Source: Planctomycetota bacterium
GTDB lineage: Bacteria; Planctomycetota; Phycisphaerae; UBA1845; UTPLA1
Reading direction: 5' to 3'
Assembly (NCBI GenBank): GCA_016235815.1
Contig: JACRIM010000001.1
Location: 1 to 54,059 of the forward strand
Length of the DNA stretch: 54,059 nt
The position numbers and the translations under genes were made by a program. This document shows, piece by piece, positions 1 through 7,459 of this stretch (its first letter is position 1; every line of letters starts with the position of its first letter). The notes below the pieces were generated by a model. The model was not told where the DNA came from, ran no database searches, and saw nothing but the letters and a program-made list of their open reading frames with translations.

Positions 1-888
1 CTTCGGCCTGAGGCTTGAGGCTCCCGTGGAAAATAGACCTGGGATTAGGTGGGAATAGGTGGGATTGAGTCGCAGAGCCACGAAGCCACGGAGCGACGCA
101 GGGGAGGATGGAGGTTGCTTCGCAACGATTTGCATGATGTCAAAGAGCGGGCGCGGAGGGGGCGCGGGATGTCCGGGGTTTTGTTCATACGCCTATCAAT
201 CTTGATCGGTGTTTCGCTTTGGGGGTGGTTTTTTTGTAAGTTGCGGGCGGGGCGCGATTTGGGGGTGCGGAATTTGCTCATGGCACAGACTCGTGGGGAG
301 GGTGGGGGCGTTTGGATAGTGCGTTTATCCAAAAAGTTGAATGACCCCCTATTCGCTCAGGGGGGCCCAAACAAAGTTGCCTTCAACTAATGGTTGTGTT
401 GGCTGTCCCTCTAGATGCGGCAATTCAGGGATTCTGTCGGGCCGTCCGTTTCCTCGATTTGGAGCGCGGTCCCGCGTGGCACTTGTGGCTTGCTGTCTCC
501 GTGCAACTTGGGCGGAACGTCTCTGGTTTTTAATTTTGGACCTCTTTGCCATGCGAATCAGCGTACCGCACGAAAGGCAAAGTGATCAACACCTCGGCAA
601 ATCGCCGATTTCGCTGTTTTTGCGCTACCAAACGATACCGATCGCCTTTGATTGGGAATACTCACTGCAAAGTCGCGATGACAGGCTCGATACCGCTGTG
701 GACAAATGCCATCGGGTTCAGCCGTTCAACTCGGTGCGGCAGCGGTTGGAGTTCCTATTTGCATTGGACGAGCAGTTGGTCACACCGTTGACCGCGCGGC
801 CGACGCGGCGGCGGGGTAGACACAATGGGTGATGGTCCGCACAGCGGATGCTAGGCGGGAGCCATCGCGCGCATCGAAGCGGCGTCAA
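1..888. other. Region without a confident gene
   Basis: I see no reading frame here that I can support as a gene. Open frames exist on both strands (for example plus 551-832, 93 codons), but none has a recognisable domain or a clear ribosome binding site. Positions 7-24 carry the CCTGAGGCTTGAGG-type string that recurs at the far end of the window (53761-53880). Positions 114-126 form a perfect short hairpin (GTTGC/GCAAC). The stretch reads like repeat-laden intergenic DNA or a decayed gene. Confidence 0.5.
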
Positions 889-1191
889 TCATGGGTGGAC
901 GCGGCGGACGATTCTCATCGGATTTAGCGGATCGTTAACGATTTGATAAGTGTCGTCATCAATGCAATTTACTGCCAAGCCGTCCACCGTACGGGCTTCC
1001 TTGAGTCCCGCAATCTGCTCTACGGCTCCGTTAAGTAATCGCGATGATATCATGTTTTGATAGACGATTACCGTTGTCTGATATCCCTCACCACCCTCAA
1101 CACCAAACCTGTCAATTTCATGAAGCGCCATTTTGAAAGCGTCCCTTCTATTAAAAGACAACAACCAGTCACTGTAAATTATAGAGGGCAC
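889..1191 (-). CDS. Hypothetical protein, about 100 aa
   Basis: I do not recognise this protein. The frame is 100 codons from a GTG at 1191. A later ATG in the same frame (the M of KMALHEID) is an alternative start. Its composition is protein-like, with few Arg/Pro/Ser runs of the kind seen in shadow frames of this GC-rich DNA. It has no signal peptide, membrane segment or motif I can name. It stands alone between a gene-poor stretch and a repeat region. The local base composition is more AT-rich than that of neighbouring genes, which could mean transferred or decaying DNA. It may not be a real gene. Confidence 0.4.
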   Translation of the reverse strand: MPSIIYSDWLLSFNRRDAFKMALHEIDRFGVEGGEGYQTTVIVYQNMISSRLLNGAVEQIAGLKEARTVDGLAVNCIDDDTYQIVNDPLNPMRIVRRVHP

Positions 1192-1312
1192 TCTAATTCT
1201 GTCAACAAATATTTAAGGGGTAGGCGGGGCCTAAGGTGCTCTCGGCCGGGCGGTGTAGGTGCGAGAAGGGATTGTCTTCCAGGCGACTCTGCGACTCGCA
1301 CGAGCAAGCCAC

Positions 1313-1361
1313 GGGTCAACGAGTTGACCCATGCCACCCTTTAAAGTTGATCCATGCTACC
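1313..1361. repeat. Palindrome overlapping an imperfect direct repeat
   Basis: GGGTCAAC (1313-1320) and GTTGACCC (1323-1330) form a perfect 8-bp inverted repeat with a 2-bp centre. The right arm also begins GTTGACCCATGCCACC (1323-1338), which recurs with two changes at 1346-1361. It lies in a gene-free gap and reads like a mobile or recombinogenic short repeat rather than a gene control site, though an operator cannot be excluded. Confidence 0.55.
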
Positions 1362-1453
1362 TTTGCCATGGCATTGCGAGTGCAACGTGGATTGCGGGTT
1401 CGCCCCGGCGAATCTTCGACTCGCGCCGCGCGGCTCGGATTGGGAGAAGATCA

Positions 1454-1479
1454 AACCCGCTTCCTGATGGGCGCGGCTC
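1454..1479 (+). repeat. Degenerate copy of the 26-bp dispersed repeat
   Basis: This is a diverged copy of the 26-bp element found at 2342, 2381, 39139, 39175 and 39700. It begins AACCCGCTTCCTGA and ends GCGCGGCTC, and it is followed by a GGATTGGGA string that also occurs just upstream (from about 1435). It is intergenic. Confidence 0.6.
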
Positions 1480-1497
1480 GGATTGGGAGGTGACCGC

Positions 1498-1553
1498 TGG
1501 TCCCCCGGTCCCCCGGTCCCCTGATCCCCTGATCCCCCGGCCCCCGATCCCTC
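1498..1553 (+). repeat. C-rich tandem repeat tract
   Basis: This is a low-complexity tract of short units of the type GGTCCCCC, then GATCCCCT, ending just downstream of the stop of the minus-strand aldolase gene. It has no coding signature and could act as a slippage-prone spacer. No terminator T-run is visible. Confidence 0.6.
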
Positions 1554-2196
1554 AGGCCTGCAGCTTCTTCCAATCCGCGAGGAACTTTTCCAAACCTATA
1601 TCCGTGAGCGGGTGGTTCAGCAGCATCTTGAACACGCTGAACGGCATCGTTCCGACGTCGGCACCGGCCTTGGCCGCCTCGACGACGTGCATGGGATGGC
1701 GAAGGCTGGCCGCGAGGATCTCCGTCTTGAAGCCGTAGTTGTCGTAGATATGCCGGATGTCGTGGATCAGCGCCATGCCGTCCTGGCCGATGTCGTCCAG
1801 CCGGCCGAGGAAGGGCGAACAGAACGTTGCGCCGGACTTGGCGACGATCAGCGCCTGAAGCGGCTGGAAGATGAGCGTCAGGTTCGTTTTGATTCCTTCG
1901 GCGGTGCAGATCTTCAGGGCCTTCACGCCTTCGGGGATGGTCGGCAGCTTCACGATGATGTTCGGCGCGATCTTCGAAAGTGTCCGCGCCTCTTTCATCA
2001 TTTCGTCGCAGGTGGTCGACACCACTTCGGCCGACACGGGGCCGGGGATGATCTCGCAGATCTGGGCGACGAGCGTTTTGAAGTCCTTGCCCTCTTTGGC
2101 GACGAGGCTGGGATTGGTGGTGATGCCATCGACGATGCCAAGGGCCGCGCCGGCCTTGATCTCATCGAGGTTGGCGGTATCGAGGAAGAACTTCAT
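1552..2196 (-). CDS. tal: Transaldolase / fructose-6-phosphate aldolase-like protein
   Basis: This is a 214-aa class I aldolase of the small FSA/TalC/MipB transaldolase family. It is expected to move or release a dihydroxyacetone unit between sugar phosphates in the cytoplasm (pentose phosphate pathway or fructose-6-phosphate cleavage). The sequence shows GITTNPSLV (about 24-32), the Schiff-base lysine in IVKLP (K83), and the GATFCSPFLGRLDDIG segment. The length is normal for the short subfamily. The ATG start has GGAG about 10 nt upstream. It stands alone on the minus strand, with repeats on both sides. Whether it is a true transaldolase or an aldolase cannot be told from sequence alone. Confidence 0.93.
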   Translation of the reverse strand: MKFFLDTANLDEIKAGAALGIVDGITTNPSLVAKEGKDFKTLVAQICEIIPGPVSAEVVSTTCDEMMKEARTLSKIAPNIIVKLPTIPEGVKALKICTAEGIKTNLTLIFQPLQALIVAKSGATFCSPFLGRLDDIGQDGMALIHDIRHIYDNYGFKTEILAASLRHPMHVVEAAKAGADVGTMPFSVFKMLLNHPLTDIGLEKFLADWKKLQA

Positions 2197-2341
2197 GACG
2201 GTTGCTCCGTGGATGGGGTTGGTCCGGTTCGCGACCGGCGTATTCTACGGGAGCCGGCGCGGAACCTGAAATGGTCGTTACCGGTAGCGATTGGACCGAG
2301 CCGCACGCGTAAGCAAGCGGGTTCAAGGCTATTGCGGAAGA

Positions 2342-2415
2342 AACCCGCTCCCTCATGGTCGCGGCTCGGCTCAGAATAAGAACCCGCTCCCTCATGGTCG
2401 CGGCTCGGCTCAGAA
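2342..2415 (+). repeat. Tandem pair of the dispersed repeat
   Basis: Two identical 35-bp units lie at 2342-2376 and 2381-2415. Each begins with the 26-bp core (AACCCGCTCCCT ... GTCGCGGCTC) and ends GGCTCAGAA. They are intergenic, just upstream of the small lipoprotein gene at 2486. In frame they would read NPLPHGRGSAQ twice, which explains the spurious N-terminal extension of that frame. Confidence 0.85.
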
Positions 2416-2485
2416 GGCAAACACTACCCGTGCCAAATGGTCGGGGCGGGTTGGCTCAAGAACGCCGACTCGGTACAGTGAGTCC

Positions 2486-2926
2486 ATGCACCCTGCAAAA
2501 CTCACAGGCCTGATCGTTGTTTGCGTTCTTGCTAATTTCTGCGGCTGCGCTGCGCCGCTGGACCATCCGGAGATTCGCAGCGTCCTCGACAAACAGGTCG
2601 CCGCGTGGAACAAGGGCGACATCGCCGGCTTCATGGCGGGCTATTGGAAGAGCGAGGCGATGGAGTTCAGCACGCCGGGCAAGGTCACCAAAGGCTGGCA
2701 GGCCACGCTGGATCGCTATCGCACGAAGTATCCGACGGGCGAGAAGATGGGTTCGCTGGAGTTCACCGACGTGAGCGTGTCGCTTCGCAAGCCGGATGAG
2801 GCCGAGGTGTCGGGGCATTATCGCCATCAGACGCCGGACGGCCTCCACTCCGGGCAGTTCTTTCTGCACATGCGGCGGATCGACGGGGCATGGGTGGTTG
2901 TGAAAGACCACACCGTGGGGGATTAG
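2486..2926 (+). CDS. SnoaL/DUF4440-like lipoprotein
   Basis: This 146-aa protein has a short signal sequence ending in a lipobox-like FCGC (residues about 18-21), so it is probably a lipoprotein. The rest resembles the small SnoaL/NTF2-like DUF4440 fold: an N-terminal helix (VAAWNKGDIAGFMAGYW), then beta strands ending with GAWVVVKDHTVGD. Such proteins bind varied small ligands, and no specific role can be given. I chose the ATG at 2486 because the open frame upstream is made of dispersed repeat sequence and because the signal peptide starts there. The DUF1697 gene follows after 7 bp, so the two are probably co-transcribed. Confidence 0.8.
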   Translation: MHPAKLTGLIVVCVLANFCGCAAPLDHPEIRSVLDKQVAAWNKGDIAGFMAGYWKSEAMEFSTPGKVTKGWQATLDRYRTKYPTGEKMGSLEFTDVSVSLRKPDEAEVSGHYRHQTPDGLHSGQFFLHMRRIDGAWVVVKDHTVGD

Positions 2927-2933
2927 CAGCTCG

Positions 2934-3470
2934 ATGGCAACATACATCGCACTGCTGCGCGCCGTGAATGTGGGCGGGAACATCCTCAAGATGGATGCGC
3001 TGCGCGGCGTCTGCAACAAACTCGGGTTTGAGAATGTGCGAACCTATGTTCAAAGCGGCAATGTGGTCTTCGAATCGGGCGAGTCCGCCTCCACGTGTGC
3101 GGCCGCGCTGATGAAGGCCCTTGCGGGGAAGACGCGGCTGCCGGTGGATGTGATGGTGCGGACGCCGGCGCAGTTGAAAACGATTATCGCGAAGAATCCG
3201 TTTCTCAAGAAAAAGGGAGTGGAAATGGCCCGCCTGGCTGTCGCGTTTCTAAGCGGCTCGGCTCCCAAGGACGCAGCAAAGAAGCTGGCCGCGATCCCCG
3301 CCGGTGCGGATGAGATTCACGTTGCTGGCACGGAGTTGTATCTACACTGCCCCAGCGGCTTTGCCAGAACAAAGCTGACCAACGCGAAGATCGAAAGCAT
3401 GTTGTCGCTCCGGGCGACGACGCGAAACTGGAACACCGTGAATCAGCTTTATGCAATGGCGGGTGGGTGA
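2934..3470 (+). CDS. DUF1697 domain protein
   Basis: This 178-aa protein spans the whole DUF1697 family. The hallmark start is YIALLRAVNVGG (4-15), followed by NVRTYVQSGNVVFES (about 34-48) and a C-terminal TTRNWNTVNQL. Family members are small cytoplasmic proteins of unknown function. The gene lies 7 bp after the lipoprotein gene, and its last 22 bp overlap the convergent zinc-ribbon gene (3449-3658). The start is the only ATG before the conserved N-terminus. Confidence 0.92.
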   Translation: MATYIALLRAVNVGGNILKMDALRGVCNKLGFENVRTYVQSGNVVFESGESASTCAAALMKALAGKTRLPVDVMVRTPAQLKTIIAKNPFLKKKGVEMARLAVAFLSGSAPKDAAKKLAAIPAGADEIHVAGTELYLHCPSGFARTKLTNAKIESMLSLRATTRNWNTVNQLYAMAGG

Positions 3471-3658
3471 GATGCGGAAGACGTGTCGAACTTGAACAAG
3501 TCTTCGCAACTTTCGACGTAGCCGCATCGTGGGCAGAGCAGTTTGCAGTGGCGGGCGTCGAGGCCGACGCTGCCGCAGCGCGGGCATTGGGTGGTCGCGT
3601 GGCGGGGTTGCACGGTTGCATCATCCCGCGGCGAATTCGTGGTCGGCAATTGGTTCAC
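3449..3658 (-). CDS. Small zinc-ribbon protein translationally coupled to AKR
   Basis: This 69-aa protein has two CPRC knuckles (CPRCGS about 25-30 and CPRCGY about 42-47), giving a Cys4 zinc ribbon, with one more Cys at 51. The GTG start overlaps the TGA stop of the aldo/keto reductase gene in a GTGA arrangement, so translation is probably coupled. The frame continues open upstream, but that part is a shadow of the reductase gene. The 3' end overlaps the convergent DUF1697 gene by 22 bp. Function is unknown; small zinc ribbons bind nucleic acid or proteins. Confidence 0.65.
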   Translation of the reverse strand: MNQLPTTNSPRDDATVQPRHATTQCPRCGSVGLDARHCKLLCPRCGYVESCEDLFKFDTSSASHPPAIA

Positions 3659-4719
3659 ATCGCGCCTCGCCGCACCTCGTCGTTGTATTGGCCGGTGTTG
3701 CGTTTGTTCTTGGCGATAAAGGATGAGGGGTAAGTCGGAATCGGCTCGCTGATGGTGGTCAGGGCGGACATCTCGTTGTCGGGGATCTGCAGATCGCATG
3801 CCGCAAGATTGTCGCGGAGTTGGGCGACCGTCTTCGGGCCGATGATGACGCTGGTCACCATCGGGCGCGAGAGCACCCAGGCAATGGAGAGTGCCGTGCT
3901 TGTTGTTTCGAGTTTCGTCGCGGCCTTGCGAACCGTCTCGGCGATGCCGATGTTGCGATCGTTCACGAAGTCCTTGCGCCAGGCGTTGGCCGCGTCGGGC
4001 GTGGGGCCGAAGCGCGAGCCGTCGGGGCCGGTGCCGTCGGCCTTGTATTTGCCGGTGAGAACGCCGCCGCCGAGGGGGCTCCACGGGAGAATCCCGATGC
4101 CATATCGCCGGCACACGGGTATGACGCTCGCCTCAATGTCGCGCCGGACGAGGCTGTATTGCATCTGGGCTGTGGCGAAGGGTTCCCATCCGTGGCGGAT
4201 GCAGAGTTGGCGGCTTTCGGCGATGTGCCACGCGTCGTAGTTGGAGAGGCCGATGTAGCGAACCTTGCCGGTGCGGACAAAGTCGTTGAGCGTGCTGAGG
4301 GTTTCTTCGATCGGTGTGACGGCGTCCCAGCAGTGGACCTGGTAGAGGTCGATGTAGTCGGTCTTGAGCCGCTTCAGGCTGGCGTCCAACGCGGCGGTCA
4401 GGTGGCGGCGGGAGGAACCGAGGGCGTTTTCATGATCGGGCGGTTCGCCAAAGCGGCGCACGACGGGGAAGTGGCCCTTGGTGGCGATGATGACCTTGTC
4501 GCGCCGGCCGGCAATGCCCTTGGCGCAGAACTCCTCGCTGACGCCCTTGGCATAGACGTCGGCGGTGTCGATGAAGTTGCCGCCGGCATCGAGGAAGGCG
4601 GCGATGACTTCGATGCTGGTTTTTTCGTCAACGCCCCAGTCGGGCATTCCGAAGTTCATAGCCCCGAGGCAAAGCTCGGAGACGTGGAGGCCGGTGTTTC
4701 CCATCCGTCGCAGTTGCAT
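3655..4719 (-). CDS. Aldo/keto reductase
   Basis: This 354-aa NADPH-dependent oxidoreductase has the aldo/keto reductase TIM barrel. The catalytic tetrad is visible: D51 and Y56 (FIDTADVY), K81 (ATKGHF) and H129 (YQVHCWD). It starts RRMGNTGLHVSELCLGAMNFG and contains the cofactor-site stretch VIIGPKTVAQLRDN. The length is typical of the YajO/Kv-beta-like group that reduces aldehydes and ketones; the substrate is unknown. The ATG start has GGAG about 10 nt upstream. The zinc-ribbon gene follows with a 4-bp overlap. Confidence 0.93.
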   Translation of the reverse strand: MQLRRMGNTGLHVSELCLGAMNFGMPDWGVDEKTSIEVIAAFLDAGGNFIDTADVYAKGVSEEFCAKGIAGRRDKVIIATKGHFPVVRRFGEPPDHENALGSSRRHLTAALDASLKRLKTDYIDLYQVHCWDAVTPIEETLSTLNDFVRTGKVRYIGLSNYDAWHIAESRQLCIRHGWEPFATAQMQYSLVRRDIEASVIPVCRRYGIGILPWSPLGGGVLTGKYKADGTGPDGSRFGPTPDAANAWRKDFVNDRNIGIAETVRKAATKLETTSTALSIAWVLSRPMVTSVIIGPKTVAQLRDNLAACDLQIPDNEMSALTTISEPIPTYPSSFIAKNKRNTGQYNDEVRRGAM

Positions 4720-4809
4720 GGTATCGCTCCGTGATTGAGCGCGCAGTTGTACCGTTGGGGGAAGGAATCGGCAAAGGGGACGTTGAGGCGTTTGTTGAAG
4801 TGCGAGTTT

Positions 4810-5295
4810 TCAGTTCGCCTTCAGCGGCATGCCGCTGATGCGACCTTCAAAGACCATGACGCCCTGGACAAACGACTGAATGTCGTAGATGAATCGGCGT
4901 GGGCGGGCTTCAACGATCTTGCCGACCAGAATGATTCGACAGGGCGGTACGACGGCTCCCCGAAACTTGGCATCATCGATTCCGCCGAAGCCGAGAAACG
5001 TCCCCTCGATCGGCATCAGCAAATGTTGCACAAACGCGGCGAGGTGCGCGCCGGTTTCGACCATCAGCACGCCGGGAAAAAGTGGCTGGCCGGGCATGTG
5101 GCCGCGGCACCACCATTCGTCGGGCTTGACGTCGCGGAAGCCGGCACTGATCCCGGAGTTCGCATCGTAATGGATGATGCCGTCCAACTGGGAGAACTCG
5201 TGGCGTTGGGGCAGCACCTGATAGATCTGCTCGCGCGAATAGAGGGGCTTCGAGCAGTCGAGACTATTAGGATCGAGGAACGGGGCACGAGGCAT
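4810..5295 (-). CDS. FabZ-like 3-hydroxyacyl-ACP dehydratase
   Basis: This 161-aa hot-dog fold protein is of the FabZ/FabA type. It contains CRGHMPGQPLFPGVLMVE, which matches the active-site motif, with His66 and Glu80 as the likely catalytic pair that dehydrates 3-hydroxyacyl-ACP. It begins with a typical LPQRHEFSQLDGI segment. A GAGG site precedes the ATG. It stands alone, not in a fab cluster, so it may be a second dehydratase for a special lipid rather than the housekeeping enzyme. This group often carries Met in place of Phe in GHFP. Confidence 0.85.
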   Translation of the reverse strand: MPRAPFLDPNSLDCSKPLYSREQIYQVLPQRHEFSQLDGIIHYDANSGISAGFRDVKPDEWWCRGHMPGQPLFPGVLMVETGAHLAAFVQHLLMPIEGTFLGFGGIDDAKFRGAVVPPCRIILVGKIVEARPRRFIYDIQSFVQGVMVFEGRISGMPLKAN

Positions 5296-5408
5296 GCTGA
5301 TTTCCTCTGACCTAACGCGCGCGGCGTCATCAATGCGGCCGATCGTCCCTTGCCGGGTTCGTTATCAGGTCACGGCAACTTGACTTGCTGGGGTCTCGTG
5401 GGGCGGAT

Positions 5409-5600
5409 TTAGGCAGCGCCCTCTTCGCCTTCGGCCGATCGGACTTCCAGGATTTTCTTGCGAACGGCCTGGGCGGCGTTCTTGATGTCCTGCATGGCCT
5501 TTCGGACGCGCGTTCCGGCGGCCTTGTTGCCGCCTTCGGCCTTGGCGACATCCTCGGCGGTGGCTTCGACCATCTTCTTGAGGTTCTCGTATTCGAGCAT
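5409..5600 (-). CDS. Histone H1-like protein (Hc1 type)
   Basis: This 63-aa protein is rich in Lys, Ala and Glu and predicted to be all helical. The block KAEGGNKAAGTRVRKAMQDI closely resembles the Hc1 histone-like family known from Chlamydia and planctomycetes, which binds and compacts DNA. It lacks the long Lys/Ala tail of chlamydial Hc1. I chose the ATG at 5600 because AGGAG sits 8 nt upstream and homology begins there; the longer open frame upstream is not supported. It is divergent from rpmH across a 263-bp gap. Confidence 0.88.
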   Translation of the reverse strand: MLEYENLKKMVEATAEDVAKAEGGNKAAGTRVRKAMQDIKNAAQAVRKKILEVRSAEGEEGAA

Positions 5601-5777
5601 CGTGGGGTACTCCTGTGTGGCCCGGCACTGAAGGACGGGCTGGAAATCGACGAAACGGTTCAGACCGCGCCTCGGTGAACCGGGGGGCAGTCTAGCAGGG
5701 TGGGCGCGGGGCTGCAAACAGAGAATCCGCGTTTTTTGGTTGAAAAACGGGGGTGGGATATTCGCGGCCCGAGTGGC

Positions 5778-5806
5778 TTGCCGCTGTTAGTCCGGTGTGT
5801 TAGAAT
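5778..5806 (+). promoter_or_regulatory. Predicted sigma70 promoter for rpmH
   Basis: TTGCCG (5778-5783), a 17-bp spacer, then TAGAAT (5801-5806). This puts a transcription start about 50 bp before the rpmH ATG. It is a prediction from spacing and consensus only. Confidence 0.5.
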
Positions 5807-5863
5807 CCGACCCCACATAGGACTGAGATTATCATAAATCGCCTGTTCGCCTGAGGTTACATC

Positions 5864-6010
5864 ATGCACTATCCAAAGCGCCTAAGCCATCGGAAGAGGA
5901 AGCGGAAACAGGGATTTCGCGCTCGAATGAGTAGCGTAGGCGGAAGAAAACTGATTGCCCGCAAGCGCAAAAAGGGTCGACGGATCAACGTCAAAGACCG
6001 GGTTTGCTAA
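5864..6010 (+). CDS. rpmH: Ribosomal protein bL34
   Basis: This 48-aa protein is the bL34 protein of the large ribosomal subunit. It contains the family core [20 protein letters not shown] followed by [14 protein letters not shown]. The usual N-terminal MKRTFQPS is replaced by MHYPKRL. TGAGG lies 7 nt before the ATG. It is too short for normal ORF length cut-offs, so it is easily missed. The next gene downstream is on the other strand and is not rnpA, so the common rpmH-rnpA-yidC order is absent here. Confidence 0.95.
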   Translation: MHYPKRLSHRKRKRKQGFRARMSSVGGRKLIARKRKKGRRINVKDRVC

Positions 6011-6043
6011 GTTTCCGTTGTACTTGACGTTTGGATCCGCCGG

Positions 6044-6802
6044 TTAGGTGATCTTCGGCGGGTCGATGATTGACGGAACGGGCCACTTACCAAAAAGCGG
6101 CATCATGTCGGAGACCCCAATGGGCCGGGGAACGGCATAAAGCTCGCCATAATCATAACCACACCATCCGCCTTCGAAGCCGGCAATGCTGCGCATGTAG
6201 TGCTTGAGCCGGTCCATGCGCTCCGGGGGGAATTGCGACTTATAGCAGGCAACGGCGGCGAGCTTTTGCTCCATCGTATCGCTGATATCAACCACGAATT
6301 GGCTCTGAAAGTGCGGCGTCTCCGCAGCGCGGGGAATCACACGATACACGAGGTGATCGACGGCGTGCGGCTTGGTGCCGTTGAACCGGTCATCCCATTT
6401 GGTGAGCTGGGAATAGAACCGGACGGCCTCGGTGATCAGTTGAGACTGGTAGTGATCGGGCGAGGCGGCGACGGTTCGGCCGGCGATGCCGACAAGCACG
6501 CGCGGGCGATATTTTCGCACGACGGAGGCAATCGCGAATCGGGCATCGGGACCGTCCATCAGGACGCGATTGGTGAGGCCGACCATTTCGCAGGCGGCAA
6601 CACCGAGGACGTCGGCGGCATCGCGCATTTCGCGGAGGCGCGTTTCGACGGAGCCGTGGGGGGTTGGCTCGCCGTTGGTCATGTGAACCATGCCGACCTT
6701 GTGACCTTGTTTGACGAGTTTGGCGATGGTGCCGCCGCAGCCGATCTCGAGATCGTCGGGATGGGGCGCGGTGAACAGAATGTCGAGATGCTGAGTGGAC
6801 AT
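6044..6802 (-). CDS. PIG-L family deacetylase (BshB1-like)
   Basis: This 252-aa zinc-dependent N-acetylglucosaminide deacetylase is of the PIG-L/LmbE family. The metal site motif APHPDDLEIGCGGT is at 12-25 (His14, Asp17), a later SPDHYQS supplies the third ligand, and the C-terminus has YGELYAVPRPIGV. Overall it looks like BshB1, which deacetylates GlcNAc-malate in bacillithiol synthesis, but no other bsh gene is in the window, so that role is inference. GGAG lies 8 nt before the ATG. It converges on rpmH. Confidence 0.88.
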   Translation of the reverse strand: MSTQHLDILFTAPHPDDLEIGCGGTIAKLVKQGHKVGMVHMTNGEPTPHGSVETRLREMRDAADVLGVAACEMVGLTNRVLMDGPDARFAIASVVRKYRPRVLVGIAGRTVAASPDHYQSQLITEAVRFYSQLTKWDDRFNGTKPHAVDHLVYRVIPRAAETPHFQSQFVVDISDTMEQKLAAVACYKSQFPPERMDRLKHYMRSIAGFEGGWCGYDYGELYAVPRPIGVSDMMPLFGKWPVPSIIDPPKIT

Positions 6803-6912
6803 TGGGAATGCTCCGAATATGAGGGCGAATTGTAGGCAGGGTGCTCGGGGGTCTCAACGGCACTGATCGGTTATGCTTGCGGGCTTGAGGCGCTGGGCCA
6901 CAGGAGTGATCA

Positions 6913-7443
6913 TTGAAGTCCGATGACGTACGACCGGCCCCGCGTTCTACTGCGGACGACGGGGCGATGGATGACCTGCTCAACGAGACGCGGATGCTGC
7001 GTCGGCGGGTGAATTTCTGGCAGCGGACCGCCTGGCTGCTGCTCGGCGGCGTCGTCATAGTGGGGACGGTAATCTGGCAGCGCGGGGAACTTCGGCGTCG
7101 CGAGTGCGCAAAGTCTCTGCACGATCTCGCGGTCAACGCATTTCAGAACAAGATCGAGCATCAGAATCGGACGATCCTGGAGCAACAGTGGTTGACGACC
7201 GACCACAGCAACACGACGCTGGAGCCGATTCACTATGATCTGATTGTGGAGAACTGGGTGATCCAACCGAAGCCGGGGGAGACGTTGCCTCTCGCAGTGT
7301 GTCGGGAGACGCATTTTCTGGCGTTTTCACGCGGGCGGAACGTGCTACTCCGCGATGACAAGGGGCTGCGCGTGGAGTGGCGGTCGGAAGAGGCGGCGAC
7401 GTCCATCGTGCAGTTGGCAGCACGGGATAATGTGAATCATTGA
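6913..7443 (+). CDS. Hypothetical single-pass membrane protein
   Basis: I do not recognise this 176-aa protein. It has a charged N-terminus, one membrane segment (about 43-59, TAWLLLGGVVIVGTVIW), a short coiled region with RRRECAKSLHDLAVNAF, and then a soluble C-terminal half. It is probably anchored by its N-terminus. I chose the TTG at 6913 because AGGAG sits 7 nt upstream; an ATG at 6967 (MDDLLNETR) is the alternative. It is flanked by genes on the minus strand. Confidence 0.6.
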   Translation: MKSDDVRPAPRSTADDGAMDDLLNETRMLRRRVNFWQRTAWLLLGGVVIVGTVIWQRGELRRRECAKSLHDLAVNAFQNKIEHQNRTILEQQWLTTDHSNTTLEPIHYDLIVENWVIQPKPGETLPLAVCRETHFLAFSRGRNVLLRDDKGLRVEWRSEEAATSIVQLAARDNVNH

Positions 7444-7459
7444 ATTGGGTAGCGAGGTT

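Noticed and set aside
49..832. Plus-strand open frames of 113 and 163 codons
   Set aside because: They overlap, have no recognisable domain or good ribosome site, and the first is built partly from repeat-like sequence.
2291..2485. N-terminal extension of the small lipoprotein frame
   Set aside because: It consists of two translated copies of the dispersed repeat (NPLPHGRGS) and lies upstream of the signal peptide.
6011..6043. rnpA after rpmH
   Set aside because: Only 33 bp separate rpmH from the convergent deacetylase gene, so no rnpA can be present here.
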